DNA of 50,228 nucleotides from CAUPWF01 sp964367905 (GCA_964367905.1 CAYIZP010000019.1:1-50228); one strand, 5' to 3'. Shown: positions 1 to 8,087, counted from the stretch's first letter. Program-made: numbers and translations. The notes: generated from the letters alone by a model not told the origin.

Positions 1-26
1 ATTTGTAAATAATTTTAAAAAATATC

Positions 27-55
27 TTGACATGAACTCGAAAAAATGATAATAT
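27..55 (+). promoter_or_regulatory. Sigma-A promoter of the tRNA pair
   Basis: A perfect -35 box TTGACA lies at 27-32 and a -10 box TAATAT at 50-55, with a 17-nt spacer. The transcript would start near position 62, about 30 nt before tRNA-Phe. No other gene lies between it and the tRNAs, so it most likely drives both. Confidence 0.75.
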
Positions 56-90
56 CATGGAGTTACAAATTTTATAAATGATTTGTACAA

Positions 91-163
<73 letters not shown>

Positions 164-166
164 CAT

Positions 167-237
167 GCGGGTGTAGTTCAATGGTAGAACACTAGCCTTC
201 CAAGCTAGATACGTGGGTTCGATTCCCATCACCCGCT
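167..237 (+). tRNA. tRNA-Gly (anticodon TCC)
   Basis: The 71-nt cloverleaf has acceptor arms GCGGGTG and CACCCGC, a D arm containing AGTTCAATGGTAGAAC, and an anticodon stem CTAGC/GCTAG around the loop CTTCCAA, giving anticodon TCC. The T arm is GTGGGTTCGATTCCCAT. The discriminator is T and CCA is not encoded. It shares a transcript with tRNA-Phe and ends just before an intrinsic terminator. Confidence 0.96.
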
Positions 238-247
238 TAAGATGAAG

Positions 248-285
248 AAGAGGTTTGCATTGAAGTGCAAAACCTCTTTTTTCTT
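248..285 (+). terminator. Intrinsic terminator of the tRNA operon
   Basis: The arm AGAGGTTTGCA and its near-exact complement TGCAAAACCTCT form a stem of about 11 bp with a short loop, followed directly by a run of T. It closes the tRNA transcript. The T tract abuts the -35 box of the next promoter. Confidence 0.85.
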
Positions 286-312
286 GTCCGTGATAGTCAT
301 TCGTGCTATAAT
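284..312 (+). promoter_or_regulatory. Promoter of the phosphofructokinase-dnaX unit
   Basis: The -35 box TTGTCC (284-289) and a perfect TATAAT (307-312) are separated by 17 nt. The transcript would start about 35 nt before the phosphofructokinase start codon. That gene has its own ribosome binding site, AAAGGAG, near 343-349. Confidence 0.7.
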
Positions 313-357
313 AAGTAAGGTTAGAAATTAAGAAGTTGTACGAAAGGAGCCAAGCAT

Positions 358-1434
358 ATGTTAAGAATTGGAATGCTAACAAGTGGTGGAGACTGCCAAG
401 CACTGAATGCAGCGATGCGTGGAGTTGTGAAAGGAATCTGTACAAAGAGAGATGATGTAGAATTATATGGCTTTAGTCAGGGATATAAAGGTTTGATTCA
501 TGGAAAATACGAGATGCTCACACCTAGAGATTTTTCAGGAATATTAACGGAAGGTGGAACCATCTTAGGAACGTCTAGACAGCCGTTTAAGATGATGCGT
601 GTGATAGGTGAAGATGGAATTGATAAGGTGGAGGCGATGAAATCTACTTATCGTAAATTAGAATTAGATTGTCTAATTGTACTAGGTGGAAACGGAACAC
701 ACAAGACGGCGAATATGTTGAGAGAAGAGGGGTTGAATGTAATTACCTTGCCAAAGACTATCGACAATGACTTGTGGGGGACGGACATGACATTTGGTTT
801 CCAAAGTGCTGTTGATATTGCAACGAATACGATTGATTGTATCCATACCACGGCAGCTTCTCATAGTAGGGTTTTTATTATAGAAGTTATGGGGCACAAA
901 GTTGGATGGGTGACCTTACATGCAGGAATTGCAGGCGGAGCAGATATTATCTTATTACCAGAGATTCCTTATAGTATCGATAAAGTAGCAGAAGCGATTG
1001 AGAACCGAACAAAGGCAGGGAAGAGATTTACCATTCTTGCAGTTGCGGAGGGTGCGATTTCTCAAGAGGATGCAAACTTGACGAGAAAAGAATATAAGAA
1101 AAAAGTTGCCAATAGAAAGATGCCATCCATTGCATATGAAGTTGCAGAGCAAATCAAAGAAAAAACAGGTCAAGAGATTAGAGTAACCATTCCAGGGCAT
1201 ATGCAAAGAGGTGGAAGTCCATGCCCATATGACCGCGTGTTAGCGACTAGGTTTGGAGCATATGCAGCTCAGTTGATTTTAGAGGAAGATTATGGGTATA
1301 TGGTAGCACTGAAGAATGGAGAGGTTGTGACGATGCCATTGGAAGAAGTTGCGAATAAACTCAAGATGGTAGACCCAAATAGCCAGATTATTAGTGAGGC
1401 GAAAATGGTGGGAATTAGTTTTGGAGATGAATGA
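358..1434 (+). CDS. 6-phosphofructokinase, PfkA-superfamily, phosphoryl donor unsure
   Basis: This 358-residue enzyme phosphorylates fructose 6-phosphate to fructose 1,6-bisphosphate in glycolysis. The N-terminal TSGGDCQALN loop, GGNGT at 110-114 and PKTIDND at 132-138 are PFK active-site motifs, with Asp136 and Asp138 in the usual catalytic positions. The donor-deciding positions are mixed. Gly113 matches the Gly104 of E. coli PfkA that admits ATP, whereas Lys133 matches the Lys that pyrophosphate-dependent enzymes carry in place of PfkA Gly124. In the family the glycine usually goes with ATP use, so ATP is slightly favoured. Asn112 replaces the Asp of GGDGS. The gene has a clear AAAGGAG site and ends in an ATGA overlap with dnaX, so the two are translationally coupled. 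Confidence 0.9.
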   Translation: MLRIGMLTSGGDCQALNAAMRGVVKGICTKRDDVELYGFSQGYKGLIHGKYEMLTPRDFSGILTEGGTILGTSRQPFKMMRVIGEDGIDKVEAMKSTYRKLELDCLIVLGGNGTHKTANMLREEGLNVITLPKTIDNDLWGTDMTFGFQSAVDIATNTIDCIHTTAASHSRVFIIEVMGHKVGWVTLHAGIAGGADIILLPEIPYSIDKVAEAIENRTKAGKRFTILAVAEGAISQEDANLTRKEYKKKVANRKMPSIAYEVAEQIKEKTGQEIRVTIPGHMQRGGSPCPYDRVLATRFGAYAAQLILEEDYGYMVALKNGEVVTMPLEEVANKLKMVDPNSQIISEAKMVGISFGDE

Positions 1435-3005
1435 GTATGTCGTATACCGCATTATATAGAAAGTTTAGGCCTGCGGAATTTGAAAGCGTCAAAGGACAAG
1501 AGGCAATTGTAACTACATTGAAGAACCAGATACGGGCGAATCGGATTGGTCATGCTTATTTGTTTTGTGGAACACGAGGAACGGGTAAGACTACGGTCGC
1601 GAAGATATTTGCAAAGGCAGTCAATTGCGAGCAACCAATTGAGGGAAGTCCATGTGGAGAGTGCACATCTTGCAAAACGATTGCAGTAGGAGCGTCAGTG
1701 AATGTCATTGAAATCGATGCAGCATCGAATAATGGTGTAGATAACATTCGGAACATTCGTGAAGAGGTAGAATACAGACCCACAGAGGGAAGATACAAGG
1801 TGTATATTATCGATGAGGTACATATGTTATCCATCGGTGCATTTAACGCATTGCTGAAGACATTGGAAGAACCGCCCGAATATGTAATCTTTATTCTAGC
1901 GACTACGGAGATCCACAAGATACCGATTACGATCTTATCGCGTTGTCAACATTATAGTTTTAAGCGGATTACAATCGATACGATTGCGGCAAGGCTTCAA
2001 GAGTTGATGGATGAAGAAAAAATTGAAGTGGAGAATAAAGCCCTTAGATATATTGCAAAAGTAGCAGATGGTTCCATGAGGGATGCGCTGAGCTTGTTGG
2101 ACCAATGTATTGCCTTTTATCTGGGGCAGAAGCTGACATATGATAACGTGATTGAGGTGTTAGGTGCAATCGATACAGATATGTTTAGTGCGTTGTTACG
2201 TAAGTTGTTGAATTATGAGGTGGCACAAGTGCTAGCCATGCTAGATGACTTTGTGATGCAGGGGCGTGACTTGAGCCAGTTTGTGGTGGATTTTGCATGG
2301 TATTTAAGAAACCTCTTATTGATCAAGAGTTCCGACAATATGGAGGACATATTGGATGTGTCGAGTGAGAATCTGCAGCAGTTAAAAGAAGAGACGAAGA
2401 TGGTCGATACAGATACACTCCTTCGGTTTATAAGGATTTTCTCTGAGTTATCCAATCAGATGAGATATGCGACGCAAAAAAGAATTTTATTGGAAGTTGC
2501 ATTGATTAAATTGTGCGAGCCTAGGATGGAAACATCGGAAGATGCAGTATTGGGGCGTGTGAGAAAAATTGAAAAGCAAATCGAGGAAGGTATTGTTGCT
2601 AAGCCGAATCAAACAGCGGATTTAGCGCAAGTTTCTCGAGAGGTAGAGCAAGAAGAGAAGTTGGAAACCCCGATTGTTTTACAGCAGGCACTACCAGAGG
2701 AAATTCGTGAGGTCGCTGCAAAATTTGCGGAGATTAAGCGTACCATACCAGATCCACTTCGTATGTATCTGAAGCAGGCGATTGCTAGTATGGGTGAGAA
2801 TCAGCAGTTGCTGATTGTAGTGGAAGATAGATTTATGTATGAGGCTTTGGAGAGAAACAAAGAGGAATTACGATTGTATATAGAGGGTAAAGTGAATCGA
2901 ACGATACAGATGGAACTGCGGTGTGCAGATTCGGGACGGCCGATGGAAGATGTATTCGTAGATATTACCAAGGTTATCAACATGCCAATTGAGATAGAGG
3001 ATTAA
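1431..3005 (+). CDS. dnaX: DNA polymerase III subunit gamma/tau
   Basis: This is the clamp-loader ATPase of the replicative polymerase. It starts with the typical YTALYRKFRP segment, then Walker A GTRGTGKTT. A zinc site follows as C-x8-C-x2-C-x2-C, then the DEVHM Walker B box and the SRC sensor/arginine finger. At 524 residues it is within the usual range for clostridial DnaX. Two start codons are possible, ATG at 1431 (ATGA overlap with the previous stop) and ATG at 1437. The GGAG at 1423-1426 is 4 nt from the first and 10 nt from the second, so the shorter MSYTALYRKFRP form is also plausible. I see no slippery-sequence frameshift evidence for a separate gamma form. Confidence 0.97.
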   Translation: MSMSYTALYRKFRPAEFESVKGQEAIVTTLKNQIRANRIGHAYLFCGTRGTGKTTVAKIFAKAVNCEQPIEGSPCGECTSCKTIAVGASVNVIEIDAASNNGVDNIRNIREEVEYRPTEGRYKVYIIDEVHMLSIGAFNALLKTLEEPPEYVIFILATTEIHKIPITILSRCQHYSFKRITIDTIAARLQELMDEEKIEVENKALRYIAKVADGSMRDALSLLDQCIAFYLGQKLTYDNVIEVLGAIDTDMFSALLRKLLNYEVAQVLAMLDDFVMQGRDLSQFVVDFAWYLRNLLLIKSSDNMEDILDVSSENLQQLKEETKMVDTDTLLRFIRIFSELSNQMRYATQKRILLEVALIKLCEPRMETSEDAVLGRVRKIEKQIEEGIVAKPNQTADLAQVSREVEQEEKLETPIVLQQALPEEIREVAAKFAEIKRTIPDPLRMYLKQAIASMGENQQLLIVVEDRFMYEALERNKEELRLYIEGKVNRTIQMELRCADSGRPMEDVFVDITKVINMPIEIED

Positions 3006-3080
3006 CACGGAACAGAAATGTTACGAGTAATGGACTTTAGGGCATAAATATAAAAATAAAAGAAAGAGAAGGAAAAGAAG

Positions 3081-3422
3081 ATGGCAAAAAGAGGTGGATT
3101 CCCAGGCGGAGGAATGCCTGGCAACATGGCAAACCTAATGAAGCAAGCTCAGAAGATGCAAAAACAAATGGAAGAGCAAGCAAAAGAGATGGAGACGAAA
3201 GAATTTACAGCGACTGCTGGTGGCGGAGTTGTAGAGGTAACAGTTTCTGGTAAGAGAGAGATTACAAAGGTAAAATTATCAGAGGAAGTAGTTGATCCCG
3301 ATGATATCGAAACATTGGAAGATTTAGTAATGGCGGCAGCCAACGAGGCGCTACGTCAAGTGGAAGATGCTTCTTCTTCAGCAATGGGTAAGTTAACAGG
3401 TGGAATGGGAATGCCATTCTAA
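3081..3422 (+). CDS. ybaB: YbaB/EbfC nucleoid-associated protein
   Basis: This small 113-residue DNA-binding protein is of the YbaB/EbfC family, which coats or bends DNA as a dimer. It has a Gly/Met-rich N terminus, a charged helix rich in Gln, Lys and Glu at residues 18-45, and the family core GGGVVEVTVSGKREI. Its place between dnaX and recR is the classical arrangement in Firmicutes. A purine-rich leader (GAAGGAAAAGAAG) precedes the ATG. The 75-nt gap after dnaX shows no terminator, so the genes probably share a transcript. Confidence 0.96.
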   Translation: MAKRGGFPGGGMPGNMANLMKQAQKMQKQMEEQAKEMETKEFTATAGGGVVEVTVSGKREITKVKLSEEVVDPDDIETLEDLVMAAANEALRQVEDASSSAMGKLTGGMGMPF

Positions 3423-3466
3423 GGGGCAAAGTTGCTAAGCTGTGAGAAAGGGATGATTATTAATAT

Positions 3467-4063
3467 ATGGAATATTATAGCGGTCAAATCAGTAAGCTGA
3501 TTGAAGAACTCTCAAGGCTTCCTGGAATTGGAACCAAGTCGGCAGCAAGGTTAGCATTTCACCTGATTCACCTACCAGAAGAACAGGTGATGAGGTTGGC
3601 AGACACCATAGTCGAGGCGAAGAAGAATGTGAAGTACTGCGCCAATTGTTTGACCCTTACGGACAACGAGTTGTGCCCCATCTGTAGTGATGAGTCTCGG
3701 AACAAGAAGCTGATTATGGTCGTGGAACATACACGCGATTTGGCTGCTTATGAAAAAACAGACAAGTACGATGGCGTCTATCATGTGTTGCACGGAGCTA
3801 TTTCTCCTATGCTGGGAATTGGACCGACAGATATCAAGCTTAGGGAATTGATGGAGCGCTTACAGGCGGATGTAGATGAGGTGATTATTGCTACAAATTC
3901 AAGTCTTGAAGGTGAAACCACAGCGATGTATATTAGCAAGCTCATAAAACCCACGGGAATTAAAGTGAGTAGGATTGCAAGTGGAGTACCGGTCGGCGGT
4001 GATTTGGAATATATAGATGAGGTAACTCTTTTGAGAGCCTTAGAGGGTAGAGTTATCCTATAA
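3467..4063 (+). CDS. recR: Recombination mediator RecR
   Basis: RecR acts with RecO and RecF to load RecA on single-stranded gaps. The 198 residues show the helix-hairpin-helix LPGIGTKSAARLAFHL near the N terminus, a four-Cys zinc finger (CANC...CPIC, residues 57-72), a Toprim domain beginning VVEHTRDLAAYE, and the C-terminal GGDLEYIDEVTL segment. The length is typical. The ATG at 3467 follows AAAGGG at an unusually long spacing of about 13-14 nt. The 23-nt leader before it is nearly identical to that of the transaldolase gene at 5616. The next gene begins 19 nt downstream. Confidence 0.97.
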   Translation: MEYYSGQISKLIEELSRLPGIGTKSAARLAFHLIHLPEEQVMRLADTIVEAKKNVKYCANCLTLTDNELCPICSDESRNKKLIMVVEHTRDLAAYEKTDKYDGVYHVLHGAISPMLGIGPTDIKLRELMERLQADVDEVIIATNSSLEGETTAMYISKLIKPTGIKVSRIASGVPVGGDLEYIDEVTLLRALEGRVIL

Positions 4064-4082
4064 TTGATAGGGGGATGATGGC

Positions 4083-5174
4083 ATGGCGGGAAAGAAAGTG
4101 ACATCTTCTCAGGTCGCGCAGGCTGCAGGAGTGTCCCAGTCTACTGTTTCTATGGTGCTGAATAAGAAATATAATGCAACATTCTCAAAAGAAGTGATTG
4201 AGAGAGTGGAATCGGAGGCCAAAAGATTAGGATATCAGGTGCCTAAGCGCAGAGTGAAGAAGGAAAGTAAGAAAGGGAAGTTGCTATTCGTGTTTTGTCC
4301 GAATCTGACCAATCCCTATTACGTGATGTTGTTACAAGGGATAGAAACAAATGCAAAGGAAAAAGGATATGCAATCTTGGTGTGTAATACGCATAGAGAC
4401 CTAGAGTTAGAAGAAAAATATCTGAAGATGATTTCTTCTTTGAAGCCTCAAGGAGTGGTTTATACCTGCAATCCAAGTAAATGCTTCATGCCCATGATTG
4501 AAGAAATGGTGAAGGATGTTCCGATCGCGATTATTAATAATCAAAACGAGAAGCTAAATGTTGATGTGGTAGAGCTGGATAATTCCAAGTTGGGGCGTCT
4601 GATGGCAAAACATTTGATATCACTAGGGCATAGAAAGGTGGCGTATATCGCACCGCCGCTTACGGTTCGCCAGAAACAACGATCGAAGAGGGTGGAGGGA
4701 TTTCTAAAGGAATACGAAGAGAGTGACTTGAATGCAAATGTAATCATAAAGTCTGCGAATGAAGAAATGGATCTGGAGTCTTTCAGTATTGATGCAGAAT
4801 ATCAGATCGGATACAAATTGACCAAGGAATTATTGGCAGAAAATCCAGATGTCACAGCGATCGTCGGTCTAAATGATATGATTGCATTTGGCGTGCTCGA
4901 TGCACTTTCAGAAGCGAAATACAAGGTGCCAAGTGATATTTCAGTTATGGGGTGTGATAATACCTTATATGGTAGAATGAAGAAAGTAGCACTGACAACA
5001 ATCGAGCATTTTGTGATTCACAAAGGTCGAGATGCATGTGAGATTATTCTGAAGAAGATCGAGTCGAAAAACATATCGAGTGGAAGTGGATTTGAGCCGA
5101 TTAGTACTTATCATGTGGAGTATGAGCCACAGTTGATTGTACGAGGAACAACAGGTCCCTTGAAAATGCGGTGA
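4083..5174 (+). CDS. LacI/GalR-family transcriptional regulator
   Basis: This 363-residue regulator has an N-terminal LacI helix-turn-helix (SSQVAQAAGVSQSTVSMVL, residues 5-23) and a hinge helix. The periplasmic-binding-protein-like effector domain follows, including the LISLGHRKVAYI and MGCDNT segments. Such proteins bind palindromic operators and respond to a sugar or sugar phosphate. The ATG at 4083 is chosen for GGGGG at 4070-4074, 8 nt upstream. It lies 19 nt after recR and so may share its transcript. The nearest unlinked target is the transaldolase-transketolase unit, whose promoter region carries palindromes and a GAAACGT core. That target is an inference from position only. Confidence 0.88.
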   Translation: MAGKKVTSSQVAQAAGVSQSTVSMVLNKKYNATFSKEVIERVESEAKRLGYQVPKRRVKKESKKGKLLFVFCPNLTNPYYVMLLQGIETNAKEKGYAILVCNTHRDLELEEKYLKMISSLKPQGVVYTCNPSKCFMPMIEEMVKDVPIAIINNQNEKLNVDVVELDNSKLGRLMAKHLISLGHRKVAYIAPPLTVRQKQRSKRVEGFLKEYEESDLNANVIIKSANEEMDLESFSIDAEYQIGYKLTKELLAENPDVTAIVGLNDMIAFGVLDALSEAKYKVPSDISVMGCDNTLYGRMKKVALTTIEHFVIHKGRDACEIILKKIESKNISSGSGFEPISTYHVEYEPQLIVRGTTGPLKMR

Positions 5175-5202
5175 CTTTTTAAAAATTAATAACTGAGGGA
5201 AA

Positions 5203-5215
5203 TTATTAGTAATAA
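5203..5215. promoter_or_regulatory. AT-rich palindrome, candidate operator (copy 1)
   Basis: TTATTA-G-TAATAA is a perfect 13-bp palindrome 29 nt behind the LacI gene. A matching palindrome, TTTATTAATAAA, lies at 5504-5515 just upstream of the transaldolase promoter, and a shorter TATTAATA at 5472-5479. AT-rich palindromes arise easily by chance, so this is weak without conservation data. Confidence 0.3.
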
Positions 5216-5230
5216 AATGATACCAAGGTC

Positions 5231-5273
5231 AAAAGGTCATATGTTGTATGCTTGCATACAAAAATATGACTTT
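5231..5273. repeat. Large hairpin, part of a repeat-rich spacer
   Basis: Perfect arms TTGTATGC and GCATACAA are separated by two bases and enclosed by further complementary arms AAGGTCATAT and ATATGACTTT. No T tract follows, so it is not a standard terminator. A second nested hairpin follows at about 5328-5361 (GGATTCT...AGAATCC around GCACTTTGTGC). Together with the 30-bp tandem repeats these fill most of the spacer 5175-5526, where I see no gene. Confidence 0.6.
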
Positions 5274-5356
5274 GGGACCGATAAAACATGAAGAAGTAGC
5301 CCGAATAGGGCGGATTCCGAATGTTTTCAGGATTCTGAGAGCACTTTGTGCGCAAG

Positions 5357-5430
5357 AATCCGTAGGTATCATGACTGATACATAGCAATCCGTAGGTATC
5401 AGGATTGATGCGTAGCAATCCGTAGATATC
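5357..5430. repeat. Tandem repeat, 30-bp period, about 2.5 units
   Basis: The core AATCCGTAGGTATC recurs at 5357-5370 and 5387-5400, and as AATCCGTAGATATC at 5417-5430, exactly 30 bp apart. The intervening bases are also related (ATGACTGATACATAGC and AGGATTGATGCGTAGC). A further copy of the unit, 22 of 23 positions alike, occurs at 47704-47726. This is therefore a dispersed repeat family. The apparent reverse-strand reading frames here are by-products of the repeat. Confidence 0.8.
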
Positions 5431-5503
5431 ATCATGAAAGGAGCATTCGTCGGACAACTCATAAAACAAAGTATTAATAAAAGTAAAATTATTAACAGGA
5501 TAA

Positions 5504-5515
5504 TTTATTAATAAA
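5504..5515. promoter_or_regulatory. AT-rich palindrome, candidate operator (copy 2)
   Basis: TTTATTAATAAA is a perfect 12-bp palindrome ending 11 nt before the -35 box of the transaldolase promoter. It resembles the palindrome at 5203-5215. The position would suit an activator or repressor site, but there is no direct support. Confidence 0.3.
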
Positions 5516-5526
5516 ATCTAGACGTG

Positions 5527-5555
5527 TTGACCGAAACGTGATTGGATTATATAAT
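5527..5555 (+). promoter_or_regulatory. Promoter of the transaldolase-transketolase operon
   Basis: TTGACC (5527-5532) and TATAAT (5550-5555) are separated by 17 nt. The spacer contains GAAACGTGATT, which resembles half of a LacI/CcpA-type operator. Transcription would begin near 5562. This excludes the long upstream-extended reading frame from 5538 and supports the ATG at 5616. Confidence 0.8.
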
Positions 5556-5615
5556 AAAAAAGTAAATATCAAACTGAATAGTTACAATTTAGGCGAGAAA
5601 GGGATGGTTATTAAT

Positions 5616-6269
5616 ATGAAATTTTTTATTGACACAGCAAAGGTAGAGGACATTAAGAAAGCAAACGAAATGGGAGTAATCTGTGGAGTGACAACGAATC
5701 CATCATTGATAGCAAAGGAAGGAAGAGACTTCAAGGAAGTAATCTCCGAGATTGCATCTATTGTAGATGGACCAATCAGTGGAGAGGTGAAAGCGACAAC
5801 TGTAGATGCAGCGACGATGATTGAAGAGGGTCGTGAAATTGCGAAGATTCACCCCAATATGGTAGTTAAAATCCCGATGACAGTAGAAGGCCTTAAGGCT
5901 TGCAAGCAATTGACTGAGGAGGGAATCAAAACCAACGTAACCTTGGTGTTCAATGCAAATCAAGCACTCTTAGCTGCTAGAGCTGGTGCAACTTATGTGT
6001 CTCCGTTCTTAGGTCGCTTAGATGACATCAGTGTAAGAGGTATGGACTTAATTAGTGAGATTGTTGAAATATTTGAAGTGGCAGGACTGGAATGCGAGAT
6101 CATCGCAGCGAGTGTGCGTAATCCCATTCACGTAACGGATTGTGCACTAGCAGGTGCTCATATAGCAACTGTTCCATATGCAGTAATAGAACAAATGACC
6201 AAGCATCCATTGACCGATGCAGGAATTAAGAAATTTCAAGAGGATTACAAGGCCGTATTCGGCGAATAG
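5616..6269 (+). CDS. tal: Transaldolase, small TalC/MipB type
   Basis: Transaldolase moves a dihydroxyacetone unit between sugar phosphates in the non-oxidative pentose phosphate pathway. The 217 residues begin MKFFIDTA, the standard start of the small family. The Schiff-base lysine is Lys85 in VVKIPMT, and the TTNPSL motif lies at 26-31. Glu57 in ISGEV is the glutamate seen in transaldolases, where fructose-6-phosphate aldolases have Gln. The frame is open upstream to 5538, but that start would lie inside the promoter, so 5616 is preferred. AAAGGGA precedes it at a long spacing, in a leader shared with recR. Transketolase follows 22 nt later. Confidence 0.93.
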   Translation: MKFFIDTAKVEDIKKANEMGVICGVTTNPSLIAKEGRDFKEVISEIASIVDGPISGEVKATTVDAATMIEEGREIAKIHPNMVVKIPMTVEGLKACKQLTEEGIKTNVTLVFNANQALLAARAGATYVSPFLGRLDDISVRGMDLISEIVEIFEVAGLECEIIAASVRNPIHVTDCALAGAHIATVPYAVIEQMTKHPLTDAGIKKFQEDYKAVFGE

Positions 6270-6291
6270 TTATAGCAAATAGGAGGAAATC

Positions 6292-7128
6292 ATGACAAAA
6301 TTGGAACTTATGAAGATTGCAAACGAAGTGCGCAAGGGCATTGTGACAGCAGTTTTTCATGCAAAATCAGGACATCCAGGAGGATCGCTATCAGCGGCAG
6401 ACATCTATACGTATTTATTTTTTGAGGAGATGAATATTGATCCAAAGAATCCGAAGAAGGCAGATCGGGACAGATTTGTATTGTCTAAGGGACATACAGC
6501 GCCAGGGTATTATTCGGTATTGGCACAGAGAGGGTTCTTCCCAGTAGAAGAACTTGTTAAACTTCGTAAGGTTGGTGCTATGTTACAAGGGCATCCAGAC
6601 ATGAAGCATATTCCAGGAGTGGATATGTCCTCGGGATCTCTTGGACAAGGAGTTTCGGTTGCTGTGGGAATGGCTATCTCAGCAAAGTTAAGCAATGAGG
6701 ATTATCGCGTGTATACATTACTCGGTGATGGTGAGATTCAAGAGGGACAGGTTTGGGAAGCAGCAATGCTTGCTGGACACAGAAATCTGGACAACCTTGT
6801 TGTGCTTGTAGATAATAATAACTTGCAAATCGACGGTAGTATCGAAGAAGTGAACTCACCTTATCCAATCGATAAGAAGTTCGAGGCATTTAACTTTCAT
6901 GTAATCTGTATCAATGGAAATGATATGGATGAAATCAAGCAAGCATTCGAAGAGGCGAGACAAGTAAAAGGAAAGCCTGTGGCGATTATTGCAAAAACAG
7001 TCAAAGGGAAGAATGTTTCCTTTATGGAGAATAATGCGGCTTGGCATGGAGCTGCTCCAAATGCAGAGCAGTACGAAGTTGCAATGGCAGATTTAGAAAA
7101 GGTAGGTGATGCATTATGTCAGAAGTAA
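6292..7128 (+). CDS. Transketolase, N-terminal (TPP-binding) subunit
   Basis: This is the first half of a split transketolase. It carries the thiamine diphosphate site, GDGEIQEGQVWEAAML (about residues 145-160) ending in NN about 30 residues later, and the early SGHPGGSLSAADI segment. At 278 residues it matches two-subunit transketolases of Firmicutes and archaea. AGGAGG sits 7 nt before the ATG. It overlaps the C-terminal subunit gene by 13 nt, so the two are translationally coupled and should form one enzyme. With transaldolase it makes a compact pentose phosphate operon. Confidence 0.95.
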   Translation: MTKLELMKIANEVRKGIVTAVFHAKSGHPGGSLSAADIYTYLFFEEMNIDPKNPKKADRDRFVLSKGHTAPGYYSVLAQRGFFPVEELVKLRKVGAMLQGHPDMKHIPGVDMSSGSLGQGVSVAVGMAISAKLSNEDYRVYTLLGDGEIQEGQVWEAAMLAGHRNLDNLVVLVDNNNLQIDGSIEEVNSPYPIDKKFEAFNFHVICINGNDMDEIKQAFEEARQVKGKPVAIIAKTVKGKNVSFMENNAAWHGAAPNAEQYEVAMADLEKVGDALCQK

Positions 7129-8054
7129 AGAAAATAGCAACAAGAGAGAGCTATGGTAATGCATTGGTAGAGCTTGGAAAACAACATGAAGATGTGATTG
7201 TGCTAGATGCAGATTTAGCGGCAGCAACAAAAACAGGGGTGTTCAAAAAAGCATTCCCTGAGAGACATATCAATTGTGGAATCGCAGAGAGCAACATGGT
7301 TGGTGTGGCAGCAGGGTTAGCAGCCACAGGAAAAGTTCCATTTGCGAGCTCTTTCGCAATGTTTGCGGCGGGGCGTGCATTTGAGCAAGTGAGAAACTCA
7401 GTAGGATATCCAAAACTAAATGTAAAAATTGGAGCGACACATGCAGGAATTTCAGTAGGAGAAGATGGAGCGACACATCAGTGCAACGAAGACATCGCGT
7501 TGATGAGAGCTATTCCAGGAATGGTGGTTATCAATCCATCCGACGATGTAGAGGCAAAGGCAGCAGTCAAAGCAGCATACGAGTATCAGGGTCCGGTTTA
7601 CATGAGATTCGGAAGATTAGCGGTACCTGTTATCAATGAAAGAGAAGATTACAAATTTGAATTAGGAAAAGGTGTGGTATTACGTGAAGGAAAAGACATT
7701 ACCTTAATCGCAACGGGTTTGCCAGTAGCAGCTACATTAGAAGTAGCAGAGAGATTGGCAACAGAAGGTGTAGAAGCAGCAGTAATCAATATCCATACGA
7801 TAAAGCCACTAGATGAAGAGTTGGTAGTCAAGTATGCAAAGAAAACAGGAAAAGTGGTTACAATCGAAGAACATTCGATAATCGGAGGACTAGGAAGTGC
7901 AGTATGCGACGTATTGTCACAGCAAGCGCCGACCAAAGTTCTGAAAATTGGAATCAATGATATGTTCGGAGAGTCAGGACCAGCGGTAGAATTGATCAAG
8001 AAATATGGATTGGATGCCGATGGAATCTACGAGAAGGTTAAAAATTGGAATTAA
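7116..8054 (+). CDS. Transketolase, C-terminal subunit
   Basis: This 312-residue partner holds the pyrimidine-binding and C-terminal domains. ATRESYGNALVELG opens it, then HINCGIAESNMVGVAAGLA with the catalytic Glu that activates the thiamine cofactor. ATHAGISVGEDGATHQ and a transketolase C-domain (EEHSIIGGLGSAV) follow. It works only with the N-terminal subunit, whose gene it overlaps by 13 nt. The GGTAGGTGATG region gives its ribosome binding site inside the upstream gene. It ends the operon. A REP-like palindrome begins 33 nt downstream. Confidence 0.95.
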   Translation: MSEVKKIATRESYGNALVELGKQHEDVIVLDADLAAATKTGVFKKAFPERHINCGIAESNMVGVAAGLAATGKVPFASSFAMFAAGRAFEQVRNSVGYPKLNVKIGATHAGISVGEDGATHQCNEDIALMRAIPGMVVINPSDDVEAKAAVKAAYEYQGPVYMRFGRLAVPVINEREDYKFELGKGVVLREGKDITLIATGLPVAATLEVAERLATEGVEAAVINIHTIKPLDEELVVKYAKKTGKVVTIEEHSIIGGLGSAVCDVLSQQAPTKVLKIGINDMFGESGPAVELIKKYGLDADGIYEKVKNWN

Positions 8055-8087
8055 AGTAAAATTTGATAAAGTTTTCTGTCAAACAAA

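Noticed and set aside
5357..5430. Possible CRISPR array
   Set aside because: Only about 2.5 units, whole-period similarity including the supposed spacers, and no cas genes.
5206..5469. Reverse-strand frames encoding repeated TDCY/TYGLL peptides
   Set aside because: They are translations of the 30-bp tandem repeat. There is no ribosome binding site, and a similar peptide appears at 47535-47751 only because the DNA repeat recurs.
5538..5615. Longer N terminus for transaldolase from 5538
   Set aside because: The start would overlap the promoter spacer, and family members begin MKFFIDTA.
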